A DNA stretch of 64,000 bases from Methanolobus vulcani (GCF_900100715.1 NZ_FNCA01000003.1:62001-126000), one strand, 5' to 3'; counted from the stretch's first letter, positions 53,370 to 62,938 are shown. Program-made: numbers and translations. Notes: generated from the sequence alone by a model not told the origin.

Positions 53370-53936
53370 TTAGTATGTTTCCTTCAGGGATTTCAATGCC
53401 TGGGAAACCATTGAAGAATAGTGCTTTGTGTCAGGATCGTAATATTCCTTTGCTCTCTGAGCATTTGGAGATGAACCATCCAGTTCTTTTATCCTGTCAA
53501 GAGTACATTTTGCTGTTTCAATTACCCACATATCCCTTGTTTGCCCATCTACTATATGAAGTGACTCCGGCCTTACTGATGTAAGAACATCACCTTCGTT
53601 AGTAGTGTAAGTGCTCGGTTTTCCGACAACAGCTACAAATGCTGGTGTTTCACATTCTGCAAGTACCTGTGCAGCTTCAGGTTGATACTGACCTGCATAT
53701 ATGAGGAATGAACCAGTCGGATCGCTTACTCTTCCACGCCAATACTCTGAATCAGTACCTATGTCTTCTTTTTCTATGAGAGTTCCTACTATGAAGATCC
53801 TGTTCACTTTAGCACCTGTTGGTGTAAGGAGATACTGTGGGGCATACTGGTCATCACCATCCTTGAAACTAAGATTAGATTCCCTGAACTCCTGTGCAAA
53901 TATCCTTCTGGCAACTTCCCTTGTATATCCTGCCAT
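53370..53936 (-). CDS. RPA-associated protein (COG3390), short form
   Basis: The 188-aa protein has an OB fold: YLLTPTGAKVNRIFIVGTLI, WRGRVSDPTGSFLIYAGQYQPEA, then VVGKPSTYTTNEGDVLTSVR. This is the RPA-associated family, which partners RPA in haloarchaea and Methanosarcinales. It begins 1 base after the RPA stop, so the two are coupled. It is a shorter paralogue of the 291-aa protein encoded by the second RPA operon, lacking that protein's C-terminal 100 residues. Confidence 0.88.
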   Translation of the reverse strand: MAGYTREVARRIFAQEFRESNLSFKDGDDQYAPQYLLTPTGAKVNRIFIVGTLIEKEDIGTDSEYWRGRVSDPTGSFLIYAGQYQPEAAQVLAECETPAFVAVVGKPSTYTTNEGDVLTSVRPESLHIVDGQTRDMWVIETAKCTLDRIKELDGSSPNAQRAKEYYDPDTKHYSSMVSQALKSLKETY

Positions 53937-53937
53937 T

Positions 53938-54864
53938 TCAGATCACCTCTGCGGCTGCAATAAGCTCACCCAGCTCGGACGCATCGTATGCAAATATCGG
54001 GGAAATAGATTCTACAATAAGATACCGGTCAACCCTTGACCCTTTTACATTATAATATCTTCCTACCAGTGAATCTTTCATTTTCTCAAGGACAACTCCC
54101 TGATCCAGGGCGTCTGCGGCAAGAGCTATTGCACTTTCAAGGGTCATTCCTGTGACCTCTTCCACAAGGTCTCTTTTAATAATTGCATCCTGTATTGAGC
54201 TACCATCATCCATAACCGCCTTGATGCGAAGGTCATAAACTCCATCCACCTTGCCATGTTCCATACATGCTCCCTTTGTAAGGGCACGGTTACATTCCGG
54301 ACACCTCTTGATAAGTCCCGAGCCTGATTGAATATCGACCATCGCTCCCCTGAACTCCACTGTGGCATTTCCAACTTCTATTTCTTCATCAAGAGATTCA
54401 ATAGAACTGCTTTTATTCACATTGAGCTGAAACTTACCGTTCCACTCGTTCACAACCACATTTTTCAGAAGATAGCTCTTTCCTTCTTCAACAGTAGAGA
54501 CTCCTGCACTTTCCCATATTGTGAACTTGATAGTTCCTGTTTCATCACCAATCAGACCTACCTGGGATATGGACTCATGTGTATTGTCCCACAGCTGGAC
54601 GATCTTTCCCCTGATATTTGCCCACTTGCCATCATCAACATCAGAAATGTTGATAAGAGGAGATTCGGACTGTCCTGTATAGAACTCGTTCCTCTTAATG
54701 TTGTATGATTTTAAAAAGTAGTTAACAACACTTCTGCGTGCTTCTTCCCTTGGCACCTTGAACTTATTGATCATCTTGTCAAGACGCTCTTCAATTTCCC
54801 CGATTGGGATCTCCACTCCAAGTTCGCTGAACCTGGCACTAATTTCCTGTGCTAATTGTTTCAT
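53938..54864 (-). CDS. Replication protein A-like ssDNA-binding protein, single OB plus zinc finger
   Basis: The 308-aa protein has an N-terminal helical region, one clear OB fold (about 70-165; KWANIRGKIVQLWDNTHE, IGDETGTIKFTIWES), and a zinc motif CPECNRALTKGACMEHG (about residue 188) leading into a C-terminal OB-like domain (DLRIKAVMDDGSSIQDAIIK). This is the layout of the RPA2/RPA3-type proteins of Methanosarcina. It binds ssDNA in replication and repair. It heads a two-gene operon with a COG3390 partner; its paralogue lies 6 kb downstream. Confidence 0.92.
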   Translation of the reverse strand: MKQLAQEISARFSELGVEIPIGEIEERLDKMINKFKVPREEARRSVVNYFLKSYNIKRNEFYTGQSESPLINISDVDDGKWANIRGKIVQLWDNTHESISQVGLIGDETGTIKFTIWESAGVSTVEEGKSYLLKNVVVNEWNGKFQLNVNKSSSIESLDEEIEVGNATVEFRGAMVDIQSGSGLIKRCPECNRALTKGACMEHGKVDGVYDLRIKAVMDDGSSIQDAIIKRDLVEEVTGMTLESAIALAADALDQGVVLEKMKDSLVGRYYNVKGSRVDRYLIVESISPIFAYDASELGELIAAAEVI

Positions 54865-55059
54865 TTCAAATCCTCAAGCCTCTTGTTTGTTTCGTCTTAT
54901 GGAGAGGCAATACTCTGTATGCATCCGGCCTATATAACCTAATTCTAAGCTAGGTGAAAGTAATATATAAAAGTATATTTAGTGGTAAAAATAAAAGTGA
55001 ACATAAAAAAATCAAAAATAGAAATAAAAGAGATTGGATAACAGTAATTCTGTGATCCA

Positions 55060-56895
55060 TTATCTGTAAAGTATGTCTGCAACCTCTCTTGCAGCATCAT
55101 CTTCGCCAATGACCGTTACAAGATCATCGTATTCAAGGACAAGGTTACCATTTGCAATATAGGATTTCTCACCTCTTCTGATCATGAGCAGAAGACTATT
55201 CTCCGGGAGATTCAGTTCCTTAATAGCTTTACCTGCTACCTTAGGATTGGTGACCCTAACCTCAAGTATCTCACCTTCTTCTCCAACCTCACACATTGAG
55301 AACATAGATGGCTTACCTACCATATTATCAAGTACCAGTGCAGTGGTCATCTGAGGACTCATAGAACGAATAGACAAGTCCCAGAATGCATGGAGATTCT
55401 CAACATTGTTGACCCTTGCAACTATCTGGTCTTCCTTTAAATTGAACTTACTCTTTGCTATCTGCGAGACCAGCAGATTGGTATTATCCTGATCTGTGGT
55501 GGCAACCACATACTTTGCCTTCTCAATACCTGCTTCTTTCAGGACATTGATGTCCTCTGCGTCACCATGGACAACACGGATTCCCTGCTTTAACAGGCGT
55601 TGACATTTTTCCTCGGAATTGTCCACTACAACAACATTCTCGCCTCGCTTCTCAAATCTCTCGGCCAGGATCTTCCCAACCTCTCCGCCTCCAATAATAA
55701 GAATCTCCATGGGTATAACTCCTAAAAGATTGGCAACTCTTCTTGCAAAGGTTCCGGTCATTATGACTGTAATAATAACTGTAAGGAATACCAGCCCTAC
55801 AAGCATCTGGCCGCCTAATATGTTCATAGCATCAAGCTTGATAGCAAAATAAGTTGCAATGGATGCCGGGACAACACCCCTTGGCCCAATGAATGATACG
55901 AACAGTTTTTCATTAGTCCTCAGGCGGGAATTCGCAGTAGAGCCGAAAACCGCCAATGGACGTACTACAAATATAAGCAATAATACTACAATAATTCCCT
56001 TGAAACCTATTCCTATGATATACTCAAATTTCAGCATGGCTGCCAGCAGAATGAAAATTATCGACAGCATCATCATTACAAGATCAGACTTGAACTCTTT
56101 TAGCGCATTCTTATGTGGGATGTTGGAAGTTCCTGTAACTATTCCAAAAACCGCAACTGCAAGTATACCGGATTCATTGCCAAGAAGCTCGGAAAGCACG
56201 TAAGAAAATACCACAAGTGTCAGAGTAAAGAACCTGGCAGTCTGGTCTGTTACCAGAGAACCACTTGATAAAAAACGCTTGAGAATATTTCCACTGACAA
56301 GACCAATGACAATTCCAATGATAAGCCTCTGTATGATAAAAGATGCTGCACTGAAACCATTGAGCTGTGAAACTATCCATTCGAACATGAAAGCAGCAAG
56401 AATTACACTGGCCGCATCGTTGAAAACACCTTCAATTTCAAGGATCTTTCCAACCTTATGATTTACATGTATGTTCCTGACAAGCGGAGTTATCACAGTT
56501 GGACCGGTTGCTGCTACAAGTGCACCGAATAGTGCTGCAAGCTTCAAATCAACGTCAAGTATGAAATATGTGACAAGAGTTGCACCTGTAAATGTAATCA
56601 AAACACCGATGGTTGTAAGTTTGAAGGCAGTTTTCTGTATTGTACGGATATTTTTCACATCAATGTGCAGACCGCCATCAAATACGATCACAGCAACTGA
56701 AAGCGACACAATAGCTGTAAGCCCATCACCAAATGTAGAAGGATCAATAAAGTTCAGAACCTCCGGGCCCACAAGTATGCCTTCCAACAATAGGAACATG
56801 ATTATTGGCACTTTGAAATGCTTGCTGAGAGTCTGTGCAACCATGCTCATGAAAAGGACTGAAACAACGATCTCAAGGAAGAATATTGAGTCCAC
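55060..56895 (-). CDS. CPA-family cation/proton antiporter with TrkA-N and TrkA-C domains
   Basis: The 611-aa protein has about twelve transmembrane helices to residue 400 (GILVGPEVLNF, VFDGGLHIDVKNI, ATGPTVITPLVRN, IEGVFNDAASVILAA with the ion-binding ND pair, FIGPRGVVPASIA). An RCK module follows: TrkA-N Rossmann fold (EILIIGGGEVGKILAERFE) and TrkA-C (about 530-611). This NhaP-like antiporter should exchange Na+ or K+ for H+ under NAD(H) or ligand control. The nearest neighbours are on unrelated operons. Confidence 0.92.
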   Translation of the reverse strand: MDSIFFLEIVVSVLFMSMVAQTLSKHFKVPIIMFLLLEGILVGPEVLNFIDPSTFGDGLTAIVSLSVAVIVFDGGLHIDVKNIRTIQKTAFKLTTIGVLITFTGATLVTYFILDVDLKLAALFGALVAATGPTVITPLVRNIHVNHKVGKILEIEGVFNDAASVILAAFMFEWIVSQLNGFSAASFIIQRLIIGIVIGLVSGNILKRFLSSGSLVTDQTARFFTLTLVVFSYVLSELLGNESGILAVAVFGIVTGTSNIPHKNALKEFKSDLVMMMLSIIFILLAAMLKFEYIIGIGFKGIIVVLLLIFVVRPLAVFGSTANSRLRTNEKLFVSFIGPRGVVPASIATYFAIKLDAMNILGGQMLVGLVFLTVIITVIMTGTFARRVANLLGVIPMEILIIGGGEVGKILAERFEKRGENVVVVDNSEEKCQRLLKQGIRVVHGDAEDINVLKEAGIEKAKYVVATTDQDNTNLLVSQIAKSKFNLKEDQIVARVNNVENLHAFWDLSIRSMSPQMTTALVLDNMVGKPSMFSMCEVGEEGEILEVRVTNPKVAGKAIKELNLPENSLLLMIRRGEKSYIANGNLVLEYDDLVTVIGEDDAAREVADILYR

Positions 56896-57211
56896 ACTTA
56901 TACTCCATTAGTCTACAAAATATTAGATTGTTTTGTAAATACATTAATTATTAAGTATGTAATAATTATCTGATAGGTCTATAAATATAAAACACTAATG
57001 CAAAGCATTAATGTAAAATGCCGGTTCATGTGTGAGATCTGACTGAGCAGGAAAATAATTATACTAAATAAATCAATTTATTAATCGGCTCAATTTCAAT
57101 ATATTTAAGAAATGAATTACACTTTAGTGTAAACTACACAACAATTAAAATAGAAAAACGTGATTTAGGGTACTAGAAGACAAGACCAATTAATAAAGCT
57201 GAGTGATTTAA
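56896..57211. other. Divergent promoter region between antiporter and aldolase genes
   Basis: This is a 316-base AT-rich region with two perfect dyads: TAATGC-AAA-GCATTA (56996-57010) and TTACACT-TT-AGTGTAA (57117-57132). A TATA-like ATATATTTAAG (57099-57109) lies just before the second dyad, which would therefore overlap the aldolase transcription start. There is no gene. Confidence 0.5.
57117..57132 (+). promoter_or_regulatory. Dyad downstream of the aldolase TATA box
   Basis: TTACACT-TT-AGTGTAA is a perfect 16-bp dyad about 8 bases after a TATA-like element, 80 bases before the aldolase ATG. In archaea a repressor here would block RNA polymerase recruitment. Confidence 0.45.
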
Positions 57212-58135
57212 ATGGCCTTAATAAAAGAAGAAGATATTAAAGTTCCACTGGATGTACCACGGGATGCACGTGAAACATATATTAAGAACTATATGAAGAT
57301 AACATCAAACAGCGGGAACATGATGCTCTTTGCAGGTGACCAGAAAGTTGAACACCTAAACGATGACTTTTTTGGAGAGGGTGTACCTGCAGATGATAAT
57401 GATCCGGAACATCTTTTCAAGATAGCTGCAAATTCAAAGATCGGTGTTTTTGCTACACAACTTGGAATGATCGCAAGATACGGAATGGACTATGCAGATG
57501 TACCATATCTTGTCAAAGTCAACTCAAAATCACATCTTGTGAAGACAAAGCAGGATGACCCATACAGCGGCCAGTGGTATGACATGGACCAGATCGCCCA
57601 ATTCCGCGAAAACAGTGGTCTCAACATTCTTGGTATTGGCTATACAATATATCTCGGAAGCAAATATGAAGCTGAAATGTTCCACCAGGCTGCACAACTC
57701 ATCTATGAGGCACACCAGTACGGAATGGTAACTGTCCTCTGGATATACCCAAGAGGAGAAGCAGTTGCTAACGAGAAGGACCCACACCTTATTGCAGGTG
57801 CAACCGGTGTAGGTGCATGTCTTAATGCAGACTTTGTGAAGGTGAACTATCCAAAAGCCGAGGGAATGCCAACTGAAGAAGCATTCAAAGAAGCAGTTCT
57901 GGCAGCCGGCAGGACAAAGGTTGTTTGTGCAGGCGGCTCCAGCGATGATCCAAAATCATTCCTTGAAAAGCTTTATGCACAGATCCATGTAAGTGGCGCA
58001 TGCGGCAATGCAACAGGAAGGAATGTACACCAGAAATCCCTCGATGAGGCAGTCAGAATGTGTAATGCAATCTATGCTATAACTGTCGAGGATGCATCCG
58101 TTGAAGATGCTCTCAAGATATACAACGGCGAATAA
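57212..58135 (+). CDS. fba: Archaeal class I fructose-1,6-bisphosphate aldolase family enzyme
   Basis: The 307-aa TIM barrel belongs to the DhnA/FbaB class I aldolase family: MLFAGDQKVEHLND near the N-terminus, WIYPRGEAV, the Schiff-base lysine in ADFVKVNYPK (about residue 211), and the phosphate loops VCAGGSS and SGACGNATGRNVHQ. It joins dihydroxyacetone phosphate and glyceraldehyde 3-phosphate, feeding the GlpX phosphatase. GAGTGAT lies upstream of the ATG and a terminator follows the stop. Related enzymes make other sugar precursors for aromatic biosynthesis, a less likely alternative. Confidence 0.88.
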   Translation: MALIKEEDIKVPLDVPRDARETYIKNYMKITSNSGNMMLFAGDQKVEHLNDDFFGEGVPADDNDPEHLFKIAANSKIGVFATQLGMIARYGMDYADVPYLVKVNSKSHLVKTKQDDPYSGQWYDMDQIAQFRENSGLNILGIGYTIYLGSKYEAEMFHQAAQLIYEAHQYGMVTVLWIYPRGEAVANEKDPHLIAGATGVGACLNADFVKVNYPKAEGMPTEEAFKEAVLAAGRTKVVCAGGSSDDPKSFLEKLYAQIHVSGACGNATGRNVHQKSLDEAVRMCNAIYAITVEDASVEDALKIYNGE

Positions 58136-58145
58136 TTCATTTTAT

Positions 58146-58176
58146 TGCATGGTGTAAACCGTGCATACTTTTTTAA
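58146..58176 (+). terminator. Aldolase terminator
   Basis: TGCATGGT (58146-58153) pairs with ACCGTGCA (58158-58165) through one G-U pair and a GTAA loop. TAC and six T follow, 10 bases after the aldolase stop. Confidence 0.7.
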
Positions 58177-58279
58177 TTTTGATAGTGACCAGTGTTTACT
58201 TTCTTTTTGCATTTAGATTTCAAAATAAACAGGTCTATGAGTATTGATAAAAATTACAACACAGAATTATACAAGAATA

Positions 58280-58290
58280 ATTATATATAG
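58280..58290 (+). promoter_or_regulatory. TATA box before the 325-aa histidine kinase gene
   Basis: ATTATATATAG lies about 45 bases upstream of the ATG at 58334 within an A/T-rich stretch, the expected archaeal promoter geometry. Confidence 0.5.
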
Positions 58291-58333
58291 ATTGAGAGGA
58301 AATAAACTTCCTGATAAATAAAACGGGCCTACA

Positions 58334-59311
58334 ATGGATGAAAAATCGCTCAATCTGAGAAAAGAAACATATACTAAAAGGATGGTCACTGACACGATCC
58401 TGCTTATTACAGGCATCATCTGTATAGTATTTCTTTCATTGATAACAGACCTTTCAAGTATTTTTTCAGACACTACATGTCCACTTGAAGACTGGACAAT
58501 GGGCCAGATATTGATAACGATCTCACTTATTATGATAGCATCCTTGATTTTTGCATACAGGCGATACCATGATATTAAGGATGCAATTAAAGAATTCAAT
58601 TCTATTAACGCTATAAAAGAGGAGTTCATTGCAAATCTTCGGCACGAACTCAAAACTCCACTTGTACCAATAAGAGGTTACTCTGAGATCCTGTATGATG
58701 GAAGCCTTGGTGAGATTAACAAGAAACAAAAAGAAGCTCTCAAAAAGATGTTTGATTCCTCTGAAAAGCTGGAAAGACTCATTGATTCTCTTATTTTTAT
58801 AAGTGTTGCAAGGTCCGGAGATATCGAATACACATTTACAACACTCAAAATAAATGATGTTGCAACAGGAGCTATTGTTGATATAGCTGACCAGCTCAGC
58901 CAGAGAGAGCAGGAAATAGATATTGATATCAGATCAGATCTTCCATATATTGAAGGTGACAGGAAATATCTTAAGGAAGCATTGATCCAGATACTGGAAA
59001 ATGCAAGCAAGTTCAGTCCAAACGGGCAGAAGATTCAATTGATAATCCACGAAGGTTACAAAAGTCTTCACATAAAGGTGATTGACAGAGGAATTGGAAT
59101 ACCTGAAGAAGAACTGGATAACATATTTGCAAGGTTCTATCAGATAGACGGTTCAAAAACAAGACGTTATGGAGGGAATGGGCTTGGACTGCACATTGCC
59201 AGAACCATAGTGGAAGCTCACAGGGGAAACATATGGATTGAAAGTGAACCTGAAATTGGAACCACAGTCCATGTTAGATTACCTACTCCTAATCACGGAG
59301 TCAAAAAATAA
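58334..59311 (+). CDS. Two-helix membrane histidine kinase
   Basis: The 325-aa protein has two transmembrane helices (about 19-41 and 57-77) enclosing a short loop, and no PAS or GAF sensor domain. HisKA has the phospho-acceptor His in NLRHELKTPLVPIRGYSEIL (about residue 103). HATPase motifs are ILENASKFSP, DRGIGIP and GGNGLGLHIARTIVE. The minimal loop suggests it senses the membrane itself or works with a partner protein. The kinase core resembles that of the 1127-aa kinase. No response regulator is adjacent. Confidence 0.9.
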   Translation: MDEKSLNLRKETYTKRMVTDTILLITGIICIVFLSLITDLSSIFSDTTCPLEDWTMGQILITISLIMIASLIFAYRRYHDIKDAIKEFNSINAIKEEFIANLRHELKTPLVPIRGYSEILYDGSLGEINKKQKEALKKMFDSSEKLERLIDSLIFISVARSGDIEYTFTTLKINDVATGAIVDIADQLSQREQEIDIDIRSDLPYIEGDRKYLKEALIQILENASKFSPNGQKIQLIIHEGYKSLHIKVIDRGIGIPEEELDNIFARFYQIDGSKTRRYGGNGLGLHIARTIVEAHRGNIWIESEPEIGTTVHVRLPTPNHGVKK

Positions 59312-59327
59312 GAGTTAAATGTAAGAG

Positions 59328-59351
59328 AAATAGCTGCCTATGCAGCTATTT
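59328..59351. terminator. Bidirectional terminator between convergent genes
   Basis: AAATAGCTGC (59328-59337) and GCAGCTATTT (59342-59351) form a perfect 10-bp stem with a CTAT loop, flanked by A on the left and T on the right. It sits between the kinase stop and the stop of the opposite gene. Confidence 0.75.
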
Positions 59352-59356
59352 AGAAA

Positions 59357-59944
59357 TCAACCGCAGGAACAGTCAAAATCGAATCCCAACAGAAATGTGC
59401 CTGTGCCGTGAAGATTTTCAAGTCCCATCTTCTCCTTAAGATACTCATCACTTGGTGGAGAGGGGGAAGCAAGTATTACATTACAAACCTTATCCACTGC
59501 CTCTACGTCTGCACATGGTTTTGGAGGTAATACTACAATTAATGGATTGTTTTTCACATCCATCTTTTTGAGGACGCTTGTGTCATATATAACAATATTA
59601 CCGATAACGAGCTTGTCCTTGCATGATTTTACTTCTTCGAGTTTGGCCTCATCGTCGACATCCTGACCAACAACACAACCATCATGCATAAGAATGACAT
59701 TCGGACCTTCAGGCCAGCAGAAATCCATGTTGGTAGTAAAAGCAAATATAACATTATTCTTTAGAACTGCCTTCACACCCTTATTATCACCTCTGCCAAG
59801 TCCCATAAGAGTCATTTCATCAGCTTTCTTCTCGAGTTCTCTGATTATCTCTCTGTCCTCTTCGTTAAGCAGAAGAGTATTTCCTACACCCTGCATCTGA
59901 ATTATACTGTTTTTTACATTCTCTATGATCTCATCGTGTTCCAT
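59357..59944 (-). CDS. Uncharacterised protein with cysteine-rich C-terminus
   Basis: The 195-aa protein begins MEHDEIIENVKNSIIQMQGV at ATG 59944, behind AGGGG. It is soluble with mixed alpha/beta composition: GLGRGDNKGVKAVL, VILMHDGCVVGQDVDDEAK, VVLPPKPCADVEAVDKVC and an FDFDCSCG end. The scattered cysteines, including the terminal CSC, suggest metal or redox function, but no family is recognised. It stands alone between the terminator and RPA operon 2. Confidence 0.7.
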   Translation of the reverse strand: MEHDEIIENVKNSIIQMQGVGNTLLLNEEDREIIRELEKKADEMTLMGLGRGDNKGVKAVLKNNVIFAFTTNMDFCWPEGPNVILMHDGCVVGQDVDDEAKLEEVKSCKDKLVIGNIVIYDTSVLKKMDVKNNPLIVVLPPKPCADVEAVDKVCNVILASPSPPSDEYLKEKMGLENLHGTGTFLLGFDFDCSCG

Positions 59945-60074
59945 AAATACCCCTTCATAATATATGAGTAAGCAAAGCAGATGTATCAATAACTCTTCAG
60001 GAGTAATATTCCTCCGTATTTAAGCATATCGCATTAAACCTCTAACGCCTGTAGTGAACATATAGTCCGAGATA

Positions 60075-60950
60075 CTAGTGTATAACTTTAAAAATTCCAG
60101 CTCTGGGTTCATAAAGATGGCCTTTTGAAAGAAGTATCTTCAATTTGGAATCTGCAATTTTTTCCGGGACATTTCTGGAAATTGCTTTGTTAATAAAGAC
60201 AATATACTCAAATCCACTGCCATCATCAAGTTCCTCGGCAATCAATTGGACCTCAGCCTCATAATCGATATCATCTGTCTTATTGCCAGACGCCCTTATC
60301 GAACAAAGAGCTTTTTTGACATCATCCTTCAATGAATCATAATACTCTGCATCCTTGTGATAGTAATCTAGTGAAAGACACATGCCACCTGCAGATGATT
60401 CACAAACACCACTTCCCAGTATACGGTCCATAAGTTTTCCATCCCCTGTATTAACTGCGAAGAACTTTCCAAATTCATCCAGGCGATCAAGTGTCATTTC
60501 GGCAGTATCTACGATCCATCTGTCCCGTATGGATTCATCAACATAATTAATTTCCTCAGGTCTCAGGGATACAAATACTGAGCCATCACCCGGCTCGTAT
60601 GAACGAACTTTTCCAAGTACCATCACATAAGATGGAACCTGTATCGTTGACAGGAATACAGATGCCTCTGGCTGGTAACTTCCTGCATAAATGGTGAATG
60701 CCCCGGTTGGATCGGAAATGCGTGCTCTCCATAACTCACGTTCACTGCCCTTCTGTTCGGATAGTCGGTCAACTTCCGTAACAACACCAACAATAAGCAC
60801 CCTGTTGACTTTAAGCCCTGTAGGACTTATGAGAAAATTAGGCGAATACACATCCTGATCTGATGGTGAAGATGAGGAATATAAATGGAAGCGTGAATCG
60901 TTGAACTCCCTGGCAAACATTCTGTATGCAACTTCTCTTTCGACCATCAT
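60075..60950 (-). CDS. RPA-associated protein (COG3390), long form
   Basis: The 291-aa protein shares with the 188-aa paralogue the OB-fold blocks FLISPTGLKVNRVLIVGVVT, WRARISDPTGAFTIYAGSYQ and VSLRPEEINYVDE. It adds a C-terminal winged-helix-like region (about 215-291, ISRNVPEKIADSKLKILLS). Its start overlaps the RPA stop (ATGA), so it is coupled to its partner. The paralogy with 53370-53936 indicates duplication of the whole operon. Confidence 0.88.
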   Translation of the reverse strand: MMVEREVAYRMFAREFNDSRFHLYSSSSPSDQDVYSPNFLISPTGLKVNRVLIVGVVTEVDRLSEQKGSERELWRARISDPTGAFTIYAGSYQPEASVFLSTIQVPSYVMVLGKVRSYEPGDGSVFVSLRPEEINYVDESIRDRWIVDTAEMTLDRLDEFGKFFAVNTGDGKLMDRILGSGVCESSAGGMCLSLDYYHKDAEYYDSLKDDVKKALCSIRASGNKTDDIDYEAEVQLIAEELDDGSGFEYIVFINKAISRNVPEKIADSKLKILLSKGHLYEPRAGIFKVIH

Positions 60951-62254
60951 TCATCACATCCTGCACCCATTCTTTCAAGAAGTTCTTCAATACGTTTCTC
61001 AACATTATTCTCAGGAACCCATACTGATCTGGCAACAAGCGAAACCCCAAACTCATTTCGGGATGAATTACCCCTGGCTGCAAGATATTTACCATTAAGC
61101 ACTTTTTTCATATCTTCGAACACAGCTTCAGAAGAGAGTGAACTCTGTGCAAGCTTTTCAGCATCATGCATGCTTTTACCATAAACTGCCTCTGAAAGTT
61201 CCCTGTTAAGCATAAGGTGAACTGCACCTGTTCCATCATCAAGAATAGCTTTTATGCGCATGTCCGTAAGACACTCCACTTCCCCATGAGAACGACAGGA
61301 AGATTTCTGTGTCACACGATTACATTGTGGACAGCGCTCTATAAGTCCTGAACCTGACCTGATAGATATTATATTGCCACTGACAGTTACATCGAACATT
61401 CCTTCTTTCTCCAGGAGTTTTTCAATGGCAATAGAAGAACTTGCCAGGCTTACCGATTCCATTGTAAATGGCAATTCAGATGTATCAAGTATTTTTTCGA
61501 TGGATGTTGCCTCTGTGAAATTAATGGATGGAAGACCCCTGAATATTCTCACCGAAGCACCTTCAAAACGAATATAATCACCAATGTCAGGCCCTCCCAG
61601 AGGTACCCATGAAGTGAACGGCAGTTTTCCAGTCTCATCTGCCAGGACACCTTCAACAACAGTCACTTCTTCGCCTTTAAGCATGATATCTCGATGATAC
61701 ATCTCCACTATCAATACCACAGAACTCGCAAGTACATCTGCAGGAACAATTTCACCCAGTTTCTTTAAATTTGAATGCGATATCTCTTCAGATTCAGGAA
61801 ATTCATCATTCTGAAGGTATGTTATTGTTGACCTCTTTCCAAAATAGAGTTCCGGCCTGTTATTCCAGAGACGTGTATAAGCATTTTTGATATGTATCGC
61901 ATCTCCAGGTTTTAAGGACATGTCATCCCAGCATGTAAAAGAACAGATGCCTGTCCCATCACCAAGAGTTCCTGAGAATATGATTTTCTGCTCACCCTGT
62001 ATTGATACGTTTTTTTCAACAATATCAATAATACGTCCACTAATTTCGATGCCATTTAATCCCGGAGAAAGGTCTTTGACACTTACTGTATTAGAAGATA
62101 CAGAAAGATATTTGCTTTTTATCATCCGTTTGGCTTCATCCAGAGGAACCCGATATTTCAAAAGTTTACCAAGCTCTCTGCTGATCTCTTCCCTGCTAAT
62201 GTTTCCAAGCGCCATGGTTAATTCATCTATATGTGGCGCGATTTTCTCGTCCAT
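60947..62254 (-). CDS. Replication protein A-like ssDNA-binding protein, multiple OB folds plus zinc finger
   Basis: The 435-aa protein has a helical N-terminus and two OB folds (about 60-150, IFSGTLGDGTGICSFTCWDD; about 165-260, VVEGVLADETGKLPFTSWV). A zinc motif CPQCNRVTQKSSCRSHG (about residue 305) leads into a third OB-like domain (DMRIKAILDDGTGAVHLML). It is a longer paralogue of the 308-aa RPA, with one more OB fold. It should coat ssDNA. It is the first gene of the operon with the long COG3390 partner. Confidence 0.92.
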   Translation of the reverse strand: MDEKIAPHIDELTMALGNISREEISRELGKLLKYRVPLDEAKRMIKSKYLSVSSNTVSVKDLSPGLNGIEISGRIIDIVEKNVSIQGEQKIIFSGTLGDGTGICSFTCWDDMSLKPGDAIHIKNAYTRLWNNRPELYFGKRSTITYLQNDEFPESEEISHSNLKKLGEIVPADVLASSVVLIVEMYHRDIMLKGEEVTVVEGVLADETGKLPFTSWVPLGGPDIGDYIRFEGASVRIFRGLPSINFTEATSIEKILDTSELPFTMESVSLASSSIAIEKLLEKEGMFDVTVSGNIISIRSGSGLIERCPQCNRVTQKSSCRSHGEVECLTDMRIKAILDDGTGAVHLMLNRELSEAVYGKSMHDAEKLAQSSLSSEAVFEDMKKVLNGKYLAARGNSSRNEFGVSLVARSVWVPENNVEKRIEELLERMGAGCDE

Positions 62255-62415
62255 AGGGATTCTCCTTTAATTGAAGTCTCCATAATTGTATTCTCTGATT
62301 GGCAATAAAGATAACCAAATGTACAATTATATTAATCAGGAATGTTTATGAACGTGTAGACCACATATTTTTAAAATGGCAGTGGAAACTGTCATAAATC
62401 ATGGGGGTCAAAAAA

Positions 62416-62853
62416 ATGCCAAAACTAGCTATAGTATACCTTAGCACCCAAGGAAGTACAAAAATGATGGCTGAAGCCATCGCAGAGGGTGCACGTGAAA
62501 AGCATATAGATGTCGATATTGATAATTTTTATGAATGGGACCCGGCAGAAGTTGCAAAATACGATGCCATATGCATAGGCTCATCAACATTCTATTACAC
62601 AATGCTGGAACCCATAGCTAAATTCCTGGATAAATTAATAGATATAGGAATAGAAGGTAAACTGGGTGCTGCATTTGGATCTTATGGATGGAGCGGAGAA
62701 GCACCTGTCATGATTGCTGAAAAGCTCAGAAAAGCTGGGGTAGAGGTCATCGATCCGGTATTAAGAATACAATACGTACCCAATGAAAAAGATCTGGCCG
62801 AATGTATCAGACTTGGAAAAGATCTGGCCATAAAGATGAAAAAGAGAGAATAA
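62416..62853 (+). CDS. Flavodoxin-like protein
   Basis: The 145-aa protein has the FMN phosphate loop in LAIVYLSTQGSTKMMAEAIA (residues 4-23), the SSTFYYTM ring-binding loop and the AAFGSYGWSGEAP second loop. This is typical of the flavodoxin domain found in F420H2 oxidase-type diiron flavoproteins, here freestanding. It should carry single electrons. ATG 62416 has GGGGTC 7 bases upstream; an ATG at 62401 overlaps that site. Confidence 0.88.
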   Translation: MPKLAIVYLSTQGSTKMMAEAIAEGAREKHIDVDIDNFYEWDPAEVAKYDAICIGSSTFYYTMLEPIAKFLDKLIDIGIEGKLGAAFGSYGWSGEAPVMIAEKLRKAGVEVIDPVLRIQYVPNEKDLAECIRLGKDLAIKMKKRE

Positions 62854-62938
62854 ATTCATATCAGTCTTACAGGAAAAATATCCAAATAACCCTGAAAAGA
62901 CAAATAGGCTTGATTTGATTTGGAATTTTCTTTAAAAA

